From JBBITW01 sp037440525 (GTDB lineage: Bacteria; Desulfobacterota; BSN033; UBA1163), in contig JBBITW010000004.1 in the NCBI GenBank assembly GCA_037440525.1, forward strand, positions 1-54,152: DNA of 54,152 nucleotides, given 5' to 3'. Below are positions 25,034 to 32,578 of the stretch, in pieces. Each line of letters begins with the position of its first letter. Positions within the stretch are counted from its first letter, which is position 1. The position numbers and the translations under genes were made by a program. Below the pieces are notes generated by a model that did no database searches, was not told the DNA's origin, and worked only from the letters and a program-made list of their open reading frames with translations.

Positions 25034-26326
25034 ATGAGAATTCTTAAAGATGGGGAGAAGGAATTCGATCTATATCTTTCTGAGGTTGAAAGGAGAATTG
25101 AAGAGTATCCAACACTATTAGAAAATGAAGTTCGTTCAATTCTTAAGGAGGTGCGTAAGAGGGGAGACGATGCCATCCTTCACTATACAAAACTCTTTGA
25201 TGGTCTTGAACTGAAACCATCCCAAATTAAGGTAAGAGAAGAAGAGATCAAGGATGCAAGAAAAAGGATTCCTCAGGGCCTTTTTAATACCCTTAAAAGG
25301 GCGGCCTATCGTATTAGGAAGTTCCAAAGCCTTTCAAAAAAGAGATTCTCATTGAGATGGGTGGAAAAAGGGATACACATAGAACAAATCCTTAGACCAT
25401 TAGACAGAGTTGGTATATATATACCTGGAGGAAAGGCATCCTACCCTTCCACACTACTTATGGCCGCTATACCTGCGAAGGTAGCAGGAGTTCGTGAAAT
25501 TATCCTAACAACTCCACCTCATAAAGAAGGTATCTCTCCTGCAATCCTTGCCTCTGCAGATATAGCAGGGGTTAATAAAATATATCAGGTTGGAGGGGCC
25601 CAGGCAATTGGAGCTATGGCATATGGGACATCCTCAATTCCAAAGGTGGATAAGATCGTTGGCCCTGGAAACAGATATGTGGCAGTTGCCAAGCGATTGG
25701 TTTATGGTTTAGTAGACATCGATATGATAGCAGGACCAAGCGAGATAGTTATCATATCCGATGGCAATACTTCACCTTCCTTCATAGCAGCAGATCTGAT
25801 TTCCCAGGCAGAGCATGATGAGGCGGCAATGGCCATTCTGATAACCACATCTGATTCCCATGCGATAAAAGTAAAGGATGAATTGGTGAGACAACTCTCC
25901 ATTCTCAAACGTAGAAAGATAGCCTGGAGAAGTTTAAAACAGAGAGGTGCTATACTGGTTGTTAAAGATATTGATCATGCCATAGAATTAGCAAATAGAA
26001 TATCACCCGAGCATCTCGAATTGAGCGTAAGGAATCCATTAAAACTTGTTGGAAGAATAAAGAATGCAGGAGCAATATTTCTCGGTTCAAATACTCCAGA
26101 GGCAATTGGTGATTACATGGCCGGACCAAATCATATCCTTCCAACAGGAGGGACAGCCCGTTTTTCTTCCTCTCTGGGTGTGATGGATTTTCTAAAGAGG
26201 ATAAATTTGATAGGCTTTACTCAAAATTCTTTGAAGAGGTTTGAGGATGATATCAAGAGATTTACAGATTGGGAAGGATTGGAAGGTCATTATAGGTCAG
26301 TGAGGATAAGAATGGGTGGAATCTAA
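25034..26326 (+). CDS. hisD: Histidinol dehydrogenase
   Basis: HisD oxidises L-histidinol to histidine in two NAD-dependent steps. The 430-residue protein has VGIYIPGGKASYPSTLLM (about 127-144), the signature stretch IDMIAGPSEIVII (about 229-241) and the zinc-binding QAEHDEAAM near 262, all in normal places. It heads the histidine genes of this operon: hisD, hisB, hisH, then hisA and hisF after three other genes. hisG, hisC, hisE and hisI are not in this window and must be elsewhere or lost. Confidence 0.97.
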   Translation: MRILKDGEKEFDLYLSEVERRIEEYPTLLENEVRSILKEVRKRGDDAILHYTKLFDGLELKPSQIKVREEEIKDARKRIPQGLFNTLKRAAYRIRKFQSLSKKRFSLRWVEKGIHIEQILRPLDRVGIYIPGGKASYPSTLLMAAIPAKVAGVREIILTTPPHKEGISPAILASADIAGVNKIYQVGGAQAIGAMAYGTSSIPKVDKIVGPGNRYVAVAKRLVYGLVDIDMIAGPSEIVIISDGNTSPSFIAADLISQAEHDEAAMAILITTSDSHAIKVKDELVRQLSILKRRKIAWRSLKQRGAILVVKDIDHAIELANRISPEHLELSVRNPLKLVGRIKNAGAIFLGSNTPEAIGDYMAGPNHILPTGGTARFSSSLGVMDFLKRINLIGFTQNSLKRFEDDIKRFTDWEGLEGHYRSVRIRMGGI

Positions 26327-26359
26327 AAATGCCTTTTAAGAGACAGCAATGAGGAAGAT

Positions 26360-26953
26360 ATGAGGCGCCATAGAAAGGTAGAGGTAAGGAGAAAGACTAA
26401 GGAGACAGAGATACTCTTGAGACTCGATCTTGACGGCTCAGGGGGATATTCTGTTAATACAGGTATCCCATTCTTTGATCATATGCTTAATCTGTTTACA
26501 TACCATAGCTCAGTTGACCTCTCAATTGAGGCAAAAGGAGATATCAAAGTAGATTTTCACCATACAGTAGAGGATGTGGGAATCTCACTCGGAGAGGGAA
26601 TAAGAAAGGCACTGGGAGAGGCAAAGGGTATAAAGAGATATGGAATGGCTATAATTCCTATGGATGAAACACTGGCTTCTGTTGCACTGGATATTTCTAT
26701 GAGGCCATGTCTTGTCTTTAATATGAAGTTTAAAAGATCAAAGATAGGGACATTCGATCTCGAACTCGTGGAGGAATTCTTTAAGGCCCTGTGTAACCAT
26801 GGAAGAATTACCCTTCATATAAATCTCCTCTATGGAAGAAATACTCATCATATGGTTGAAGCGGTCTTCAAAGGATTTGGCAGGGCTTTAAGAGAAGCGA
26901 TCTCTTTTGATGAGCGTTCTTCTAAGATTCCATCGACAAAAGGAATACTTTGA
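26360..26953 (+). CDS. hisB: Imidazoleglycerol-phosphate dehydratase
   Basis: This monofunctional HisB (197 residues, without the phosphatase domain) dehydrates imidazole glycerol phosphate using two Mn ions. Metal-binding motifs are visible: FFDHMLNLF (about 33-41), DFHHTVEDVGISLG (about 65-78) and the late NHGRITLH and RNTHHMVEA. It starts 33 bases after hisD with GAGGAAG upstream. hisH follows after 43 bases. Confidence 0.96.
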   Translation: MRRHRKVEVRRKTKETEILLRLDLDGSGGYSVNTGIPFFDHMLNLFTYHSSVDLSIEAKGDIKVDFHHTVEDVGISLGEGIRKALGEAKGIKRYGMAIIPMDETLASVALDISMRPCLVFNMKFKRSKIGTFDLELVEEFFKALCNHGRITLHINLLYGRNTHHMVEAVFKGFGRALREAISFDERSSKIPSTKGIL

Positions 26954-26996
26954 TTCCATAGATAGCATTATTCGGAAGGGGTATAAGGTAAGTAAG

Positions 26997-27614
26997 ATGA
27001 ATCCGAAGATCGCTATTATTGATTACGGGATGGGAAACCTCAGAAGCGTTCAGAAAGGTTTCGAATATCTCGGGTTTGAGGCTCGAGTAACACGGGGAAA
27101 GAAAGAGATAAAGGATTCACATGCAATCGTTTTACCTGGAGTAGGTGCATTTAGGGATTGTATTGAGAATCTGAGAAGATATGGATTGATTGAGCTTGTT
27201 TTGGAATCCATCAAAGAGGGTAAACCTTATCTCGGTATCTGTTTAGGCCTTCAGATCCTTTTTTCAGAGAGTGAGGAATTTGGAAAACAGAAAGGCCTCG
27301 ATCTGATAAAGGGAAGAGTGGTAAAATTCAAACCAGCTTCTGGATTCAAGGTTCCACATATGGGTTGGAATTCAATCGAGAAGAGGAGAGATTTGCCCCT
27401 GCTTCAGGGGATTGAGAGTGGTGACTTTTTCTATTTTGTTCACTCCTATTATGTGGTACCAGAAGATGAGGCTTGTATATCTACCATTACAGATTATGGT
27501 ATCCCTTTTGTTTCGAGTATCTTTAAAGATAACATCTTTGCAACACAATTCCATCCTGAGAAGAGTCAGAAAAAGGGATTGAGGATACTTCATAATTTTG
27601 TAAGATCAATTTAG
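26997..27614 (+). CDS. hisH: Imidazole glycerol phosphate synthase, glutaminase subunit
   Basis: HisH releases ammonia from glutamine and passes it to HisF. The frame is open from 26907, inside hisB, but the protein family begins at M-N-P-K-I-A-I-I-D-Y-G-M-G-N, so ATG 26997 is chosen (205 residues). The class I amidotransferase triad is visible: nucleophile Cys in YLGICLGLQIL (about 80) and His/Glu in ATQFHPEKS (about 183-185). Its partner hisF lies 3 kb downstream in the same operon. Confidence 0.96.
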   Translation: MNPKIAIIDYGMGNLRSVQKGFEYLGFEARVTRGKKEIKDSHAIVLPGVGAFRDCIENLRRYGLIELVLESIKEGKPYLGICLGLQILFSESEEFGKQKGLDLIKGRVVKFKPASGFKVPHMGWNSIEKRRDLPLLQGIESGDFFYFVHSYYVVPEDEACISTITDYGIPFVSSIFKDNIFATQFHPEKSQKKGLRILHNFVRSI

Positions 27615-27668
27615 TGATGGTGAAAGGTTATAACTGATCAACATCACTTTATTACAAAGGAGAGGCGA

Positions 27669-28502
27669 ATGAATGAGGTGATGGTGGGGAAGATCAGAAT
27701 TGGCAGGGGAAATCCCCTTGTATTGATTTCAGGTCCATGTGTATTGGAAGAAGAGGCACTTACACTGGAGATTGCAGGGGCGCTAAGAGACCTCTGTGAT
27801 GACCTTGGGATCCCGTTGATCTTTAAGGCTTCTTATGAGAAGGACAATCGAAGTTCAGAGAGTTTATATCGGGGTCCGGGGCTTAAAAATGGTCTTAGAA
27901 TACTTGCAAGGATTAAAGAGGAGTTTGGGATTCCAGTTCTCTCGGACGTTCATCGTGTAGAGGATGTGGATAAGGTTAAGGAAATTTTGGATGTGATTCA
28001 AGTCCCTGCCTTCTTATGTCAGCAGACAAGTCTGCTTCTCAAGGTCGGAGAGTCTGGTAAGGTGGTAAATATCAAGAAGGGTCAGTTCATGTCACCTGAA
28101 GGGATGGTTGGAGCAGTAAAGAAGATATATAGCACCGGAAATCAGCAAGTCCTGCTTACAGAAAGGGGAAGCTGTTTCGGATACAATAGATTGATATCAG
28201 ATTTCTGTTCCATCCCAATAATGCAAGGGATCGGCTGCCCTGTAATCTTTGATGCCACGCATGTGATAAGAAATTACGGCATCCCGAGTGCTGACCCAGG
28301 GGGAGGCAGTCCACAATTTGTTCCACATCTATCGAGAGCTGCGGTGGCAGTGGGCTGTAATGGTCTCTTTCTTGAAACTCATCCAAGACCGAGGGAGGCA
28401 CTCTGTGATGCATCGAGTATGATTCCACTTTCTGGGATGGAAGCTCTACTTAGAGAGGTTAAGGCAATTCATGACATTGTAAGGGGATTGGGTATAGCTT
28501 AA
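27669..28502 (+). CDS. kdsA: 3-deoxy-8-phosphooctulonate synthase
   Basis: KdsA condenses PEP with arabinose 5-phosphate to make Kdo 8-phosphate for lipopolysaccharide inner core, direct evidence for a Gram-negative envelope. The 277-residue protein shows ISGPCVLEEE (about 20-29), KASYEKDNRSS (about 53-63), SDVH, and ERGSCFGYNRLI (about 160-171). The Cys near the start of the barrel and the late Asp/His/Glu residues suggest the metal-dependent class, though this is not certain. It lies between his genes, 54 bases after hisH and 27 before the transaldolase-like gene. Confidence 0.95.
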   Translation: MNEVMVGKIRIGRGNPLVLISGPCVLEEEALTLEIAGALRDLCDDLGIPLIFKASYEKDNRSSESLYRGPGLKNGLRILARIKEEFGIPVLSDVHRVEDVDKVKEILDVIQVPAFLCQQTSLLLKVGESGKVVNIKKGQFMSPEGMVGAVKKIYSTGNQQVLLTERGSCFGYNRLISDFCSIPIMQGIGCPVIFDATHVIRNYGIPSADPGGGSPQFVPHLSRAAVAVGCNGLFLETHPRPREALCDASSMIPLSGMEALLREVKAIHDIVRGLGIA

Positions 28503-28529
28503 AGAATAGATTTAAAAAGGGAGAAGAGG

Positions 28530-29186
28530 ATGAAGATATTTCTCGATACAGCGAATCTCGATGAAATAAGAAATGCAAAGGCACTCGGTATGATAGATGG
28601 TGTGACGACAAATCCAACCCTTCTTGCAAAAGAGAATGAGGATGTAGAGACACTAATCAGAAAGATATCGAATCAAGTGGAAGGACCTGTAAATGTTGAG
28701 GTTACAGGAACGACCCGAGAAGAGATAGTGAAAGAGGCCCGTATCCTTGCAACATGGGGAAAAGAGATAGTGATAAAGATTCCTATGAATAATGAGGGAC
28801 TCAAGGCCGTTAGGGAACTTAGATCCGAAGGTATTTCAACCAATTTAACACTTATATTTTCACCATCGCAGGCAATTCTGGCTGCCAAGGCCGGTGCAAC
28901 CTATATATGCCCTTTTTTAGGAAGGCTCGATGATATAAGTTTTAATGGGCTCGATCTAATAAGACAGATTGTAGAAATTTATCGAAACTATGATTCATTT
29001 CAGACCCAGATCATTGTTGCAAGTGTGAGAAATCCAATTCATGTGGTTGAGGCTGCACTGATGGGCGTAGAGATTGTCACCATTCCTCCAAACATACTGG
29101 AGCAGTTGGTAAGGCATCCCCTTACAGATATAGGTATAAAAAGGTTTTTGGAGGATTCAAAGATGATAAAGAGGTCATCACGATAG
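28530..29186 (+). CDS. Transaldolase-like / fructose-6-phosphate aldolase family protein
   Basis: The 218-residue single-domain barrel belongs to the short transaldolase family (TalC/FSA-like): MKIFLDTANLDEIRNA start, DGVTTNPTLLAKE (about 24-36), the Schiff-base lysine in IVIKIPMNNEGLKA (about 85), and YICPFLGRLDD. Members either transfer dihydroxyacetone units in the pentose phosphate path or act as fructose-6-phosphate aldolase; the sequence alone does not settle which. GAAGAGG precedes the ATG. Position between kdsA and his genes suggests supply of sugar phosphates, an inference. Confidence 0.9.
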   Translation: MKIFLDTANLDEIRNAKALGMIDGVTTNPTLLAKENEDVETLIRKISNQVEGPVNVEVTGTTREEIVKEARILATWGKEIVIKIPMNNEGLKAVRELRSEGISTNLTLIFSPSQAILAAKAGATYICPFLGRLDDISFNGLDLIRQIVEIYRNYDSFQTQIIVASVRNPIHVVEAALMGVEIVTIPPNILEQLVRHPLTDIGIKRFLEDSKMIKRSSR

Positions 29187-29229
29187 TAATTGAATGTTTT
29201 TTATATAATTAAATAAAGATGGAGGAGAG

Positions 29230-29880
29230 ATGGAAAAGATTTTAAGAAATTTTTTTATAGGTTGCCTCTGTTTTTTTATACTATTTTCTGGAATCTTAGA
29301 AGCTAAGGCGGATGAGAAACCATATCTCTTCATCTCACCATTCTTCATTAAGCCAGAGGGTATATGCCCGATCTGTGGGACTGTATTTCGAAGGGGTGAG
29401 ATTCTACCAGGAGCAAAGAATACCTTCACAAGGATTCTATATCAGAAGATTGGGGAGAGGGAGATTTTCAGGATTTATCCCTTAGAAAGGGTTTTGGATG
29501 TGCTTTCCAAGAAAGATCCCAAGGAGTTAGAATCCAGCCCGAAGAGATTCTTTATTGACCTCGGAAGGGAGTTGGGAAGCGATTATATTCTGGTTGGATA
29601 TATCTTTCGCTTCGAAGAGAGGAGAGGATCATCTGTTGGTGTTGAAAGACCTGCATCTGTGGGTTTTGGCCTCCATCTCTTTCGTATAAAGGATGGTTTG
29701 GAGGTTTGGAAGGGGAGAATGGATGAAACCCAGAGACCTCTGAGCGAGAACATACTTAAGATAGGCTCTTTCCTGAGAAGAGGGGCGAGATGGTTGACAG
29801 CGGAGGAGCTTGCAATAGTTGGGCTGGAAGAGGTACTTAAGAGTTTTCCAGAGGCTAAAGAACTTGAGGAGGAGAGATGA
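29230..29880 (+). CDS. Secreted protein of unknown function with CPICG motif
   Basis: I do not recognise this 216-residue protein. It has an N-terminal signal peptide: basic start, hydrophobic FFIGCLCFFILFSGIL, and likely cleavage after LEAKA (about residue 27). Mature features are a Cys pair in GICPICGTVFRRGE (about 44-57), which resembles half a zinc knuckle, and an alternating region with DYILVGYIFRFEER (about 117-130) and GLHLFRIKDGLEVWKGRMDE, reminiscent of periplasmic lipoprotein-like CsgG/GNA1162 folds. It is not a lipoprotein by the usual lipobox. Its stop overlaps the hisA start by four bases, so it is translated in the histidine operon, yet a histidine role is not evident. Confidence 0.75.
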   Translation: MEKILRNFFIGCLCFFILFSGILEAKADEKPYLFISPFFIKPEGICPICGTVFRRGEILPGAKNTFTRILYQKIGEREIFRIYPLERVLDVLSKKDPKELESSPKRFFIDLGRELGSDYILVGYIFRFEERRGSSVGVERPASVGFGLHLFRIKDGLEVWKGRMDETQRPLSENILKIGSFLRRGARWLTAEELAIVGLEEVLKSFPEAKELEEER

Positions 29881-30623
29881 TTGTCATCCCTGCGCTCGAT
29901 TTGAAGGATGGAAGATGTGTAAGACTCTATCAGGGGATGATGAATAAGGAGACGATCTTTTCAGAAGATCCGATTCAAATGGCCTTGCATTGGGAATCAA
30001 AGGGAGCGGAAAGACTCCATGTTGTTGATCTAAACGGTGCGGTTCTGGGTAGAGCATTTCATAAATCCCTTATAGAAGAGATTTCGAAAACCCTTCATAT
30101 TCCAGTAGAGGTTGGCGGAGGGATCAGGGATTTAGATACAATAGAGAGATATCTTGCTTCTGGTGTTGGCTGGGTGATAATTGGAACAGAGGCATATAGA
30201 AATCCCAAGATTGTGGAGGAGGCATGCCGTCAGTTTCCAAAGAGAGTAATCCTCGGGGTAGATGTCAGGGGTGGAAGGGTAGGAATTGAGGGCTGGAGGG
30301 AGACAACCTCTATGGAGGCAAGAGAGTTCGTTAAAAGATTTGAGGATATGGATCTTTCAGCAGTTATCTTTACAGATATTGAGAGGGATGGAACAGGAAA
30401 GGGATTGAACCTGAATATGACTCGATTTTTTGCCCAATCTATATCTATTCCAGTCATTGCATCAGGAGGTATATCGAGGATAGAGGAGATTAAGAATCTA
30501 AAGAAATTGAAATCGGATGGGGTCATAGGAGTAATTGTGGGCAAAGCCCTTTATACAGGGGATATCGATCTGGAAGAGGCAATTAGAGTGATAAAAGAAG
30601 AGGATCTCATGAAACAGAGTTAA
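29877..30623 (+). CDS. hisA: ProFAR isomerase (phosphoribosyl imidazole carboxamide isomerase)
   Basis: HisA opens the ring of ProFAR by Amadori rearrangement in histidine synthesis. The 248-residue half-barrel duplication starts MIVIPALDLKDGRCVRLYQG with the catalytic Asp at residue 8 and has ILGVDVRGGRVGIEGW with the second Asp near 128. GGGIRDLDTIE and ASGGISRIEEI are the phosphate-binding loops. It begins inside the stop of the secreted protein gene (ATGA) and is 27 bases ahead of the hisF start. Confidence 0.96.
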   Translation: MIVIPALDLKDGRCVRLYQGMMNKETIFSEDPIQMALHWESKGAERLHVVDLNGAVLGRAFHKSLIEEISKTLHIPVEVGGGIRDLDTIERYLASGVGWVIIGTEAYRNPKIVEEACRQFPKRVILGVDVRGGRVGIEGWRETTSMEAREFVKRFEDMDLSAVIFTDIERDGTGKGLNLNMTRFFAQSISIPVIASGGISRIEEIKNLKKLKSDGVIGVIVGKALYTGDIDLEEAIRVIKEEDLMKQS

Positions 30624-30650
30624 TAAGGGTTGAAAAAGGAGAATTTAGAT

Positions 30651-31406
30651 ATGCTTGCAAAGAGGATTATTCCTTGCCTCGATGTGAAAGATGGTAAAGT
30701 TGTAAAAGGGGTGCAGTTCTTAAATTTAAGGGATGCAGGTGACCCTGTGGAAAATGCTATGTTCTACGATGAACAGGGTGCTGATGAGATAGCCTTCTTA
30801 GATATCACAGCCTCTTATGAAAGAAGGGATATACTGATCGATGTAGTAAGAAGAACAGCTGAGAAGATATTCATTCCCCTTACAGTGGGCGGTGGCATCA
30901 GAACAATTGAAGATATAAGAAGGCTTCTCCTTGCCGGGGCTGATAAGGTATCAATCAATACTGCAGGGGTTAAGGATCCTTCATTTGTTAAGGAAGCATC
31001 AAGGCGTTTTGGCAGCCAGTGCATTGTGGTTGCAATTGATGCTAAAAGAGGAGGGAGTGGCTGGGAGGTTTATACCCATGGAGGGAGGATACCAACAGGA
31101 ATCGATGCAGTTCAGTGGGCAAAGAGGATGGAGGAGATGGGTGCAGGAGAGATTCTCCTCACCAGTATGGATAGAGATGGGACAAAGTATGGTTACGATC
31201 TTGAATTAACACGAGCCGTTTCAGAAGGAGTTAGCATCCCTGTAATTGCTTCTGGTGGTGTTGGAACTCTTGAACATCTATATGAAGGGCTCGTTTTAGG
31301 TAAGGCAGATGCTGTGCTTGCTGCCTCTATTTTTCATTACAGGGAATATACAATTTCACAGGTTAAATCCTACCTCAGAGAAAGAGGTGTCATTGTTCGA
31401 ACTTAG
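30651..31406 (+). CDS. hisF: Imidazole glycerol phosphate synthase, cyclase subunit
   Basis: HisF uses ammonia from HisH to close the imidazole ring, giving IGP and AICAR. The ATG at 30651, with AAAAGGAG upstream, gives 251 residues starting MLAKRIIPCLDVKDGKVVKG; a TTG at 30630 opens the frame earlier but is unlikely. Catalytic Asp residues are D11 and the one in CIVVAIDAKRG (about 130). TVGGGIRTIEDIR and ASGGVGTLEHL bind phosphate. It is the last histidine gene of the operon, followed by a hairpin and a 177-base gap. Confidence 0.96.
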   Translation: MLAKRIIPCLDVKDGKVVKGVQFLNLRDAGDPVENAMFYDEQGADEIAFLDITASYERRDILIDVVRRTAEKIFIPLTVGGGIRTIEDIRRLLLAGADKVSINTAGVKDPSFVKEASRRFGSQCIVVAIDAKRGGSGWEVYTHGGRIPTGIDAVQWAKRMEEMGAGEILLTSMDRDGTKYGYDLELTRAVSEGVSIPVIASGGVGTLEHLYEGLVLGKADAVLAASIFHYREYTISQVKSYLRERGVIVRT

Positions 31407-31410
31407 CCCC

Positions 31411-31458
31411 ATAACTTCGCTCTCCCTTTAGTAGATATGTGTAATGGGAGAATGTTAT
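31411..31458. terminator. Possible hairpin after hisF
   Basis: TCTCCC (31421-31426) pairs with GGGAGA (31446-31451) and ATAAC (31411-31415) with GTTAT (31454-31458), leaving a 19-base loop. No T-run follows, so it would be a weak or Rho-assisted end of the long prfA-his transcript. Confidence 0.3.
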
Positions 31459-31490
31459 GTTTGTCATTCTCAATGAAGTGGAGAAACTAA
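31456..31490. repeat. Degenerate fragment related to families M and L
   Basis: GTTTGTCATTCTCAATGAAG and GTGGAGAAACT resemble the half core GTTTGTCATTCCGAGCGAAG followed by CGAGGAATCT of the complete element at 21134-21217, but without the terminal repeats. Confidence 0.35.
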
Positions 31491-31583
31491 TTATTTTGAC
31501 AAAATCGATTATAGAGATTCTTCATTTTTTACATCAGAATAATAATTTAACAAACTCCACTTGGGATTGGTTATGAGGGGAAG

Positions 31584-32048
31584 ATGATTCACTTCTTCAT
31601 CCTCCTGCTGGCAACAGGTTTTGGAGTCGGATATTTACCCGAAGCCCCTGGAACATTTGGTACAATTCTAAGCATCCCGATCTACTTTTTTCTATCAGAA
31701 ATTTCCTCTCCAGGATATGAATTTATTCTCATAGGCTTTTTTCTTCTTTCAATCTGGATCTCAAAGAAAGCAGAATCCTACTTCAAAAAGAGGGACGATC
31801 AGAGAATCGTCATTGATGAGATGATGGGTTTCTTAATTACCATGCTCTGGTTACCCAAGACAATCTATTCGATTGGCATCGGTTTTTTTCTTTTTCGTCT
31901 TTTTGATATATTAAAACCATTTCCAATCCGTCCTATGGAAAGGAGATGTGAAGGTGGGATTGGAGTGGTATTGGATGATGTTTTGGCAGGAGTATATGCC
32001 AATATCAGTCTGCATATCATTTACTTGAGTTTTCCATTCTCATTTTGA
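31584..32048 (+). CDS. pgpA: Phosphatidylglycerophosphatase A family protein
   Basis: PgpA dephosphorylates phosphatidylglycerophosphate to phosphatidylglycerol in the inner membrane. The 154-residue protein shows FGVGYLPEAPGTFGTILSIP (about 13-32), DDQRIVIDEMMGFLITMLWLP (about 71-91) and KPFPIRPMERR, the typical acidic and membrane-embedded motifs. Three to four hydrophobic helices are visible. GAGGGGAAG stands ahead of the ATG. It begins a second cluster with the cinA-C gene 34 bases on. Confidence 0.9.
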   Translation: MIHFFILLLATGFGVGYLPEAPGTFGTILSIPIYFFLSEISSPGYEFILIGFFLLSIWISKKAESYFKKRDDQRIVIDEMMGFLITMLWLPKTIYSIGIGFFLFRLFDILKPFPIRPMERRCEGGIGVVLDDVLAGVYANISLHIIYLSFPFSF

Positions 32049-32082
32049 GGGAGATGTTAGATTAGTGCAGGGGGAGTTATAA

Positions 32083-32565
32083 ATGAGACTCGAGAGACTG
32101 ATAGGAGAGCTTTTAAGAGAGAATGGATGGACTATATCCATTTCAGAATCCTGTACAGGCGGTTTAATCTGTGATCGAATAACCAATATCGCTGGTAGCT
32201 CGGACTACTTTATGGGCGGAATGGTTAACTATAGCAACAACTCAAAGGTAAAACACTTAGGTGTTCCGATGAGGGATATAAAAAGATATGGAGCGGTTAG
32301 TGAGGAGGTTGCTAAAAAGATGGCTCAGGGAATCCGAAAAACCTTTGAAACAACCTTTGGGCTTTCAACAACGGGGATTGCAGGCCCTACAGGTGGGACA
32401 AAGGAGAAGCCTGTTGGTCTTGTCTTCATAGGATTGGCAAAAGGTAAAAAGACATTGGTATTGAGATTAAATTTAAAGGGGAGTAGAATTAAGATAAAAA
32501 AAGAAGCAACCTCTTTGGCCTTGAAATACATTTACGATTTCATTAAGAAGGAGGCCATCAGATAA
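32083..32565 (+). CDS. pncC: Nicotinamide-nucleotide amidase (CinA C-terminal domain protein)
   Basis: PncC deamidates NMN to nicotinic acid mononucleotide in pyridine nucleotide recycling. The 160-residue protein is a stand-alone CinA_C domain: SISESCTGGLICDRITNIAGSS (about 19-40) with the nucleophile Ser, MVNYSNNSKVKHLGV (about 47-61), GAVSEEVAKKMAQGIR and STTGIAGPTGGTKEKPVG. The N-terminal MoaB-like CinA domain is absent. It is 13 bases ahead of the SWIM-SNF2 helicase and probably cotranscribed. Confidence 0.9.
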   Translation: MRLERLIGELLRENGWTISISESCTGGLICDRITNIAGSSDYFMGGMVNYSNNSKVKHLGVPMRDIKRYGAVSEEVAKKMAQGIRKTFETTFGLSTTGIAGPTGGTKEKPVGLVFIGLAKGKKTLVLRLNLKGSRIKIKKEATSLALKYIYDFIKKEAIR

Positions 32566-32578
32566 GGAGTCTTAGGAA

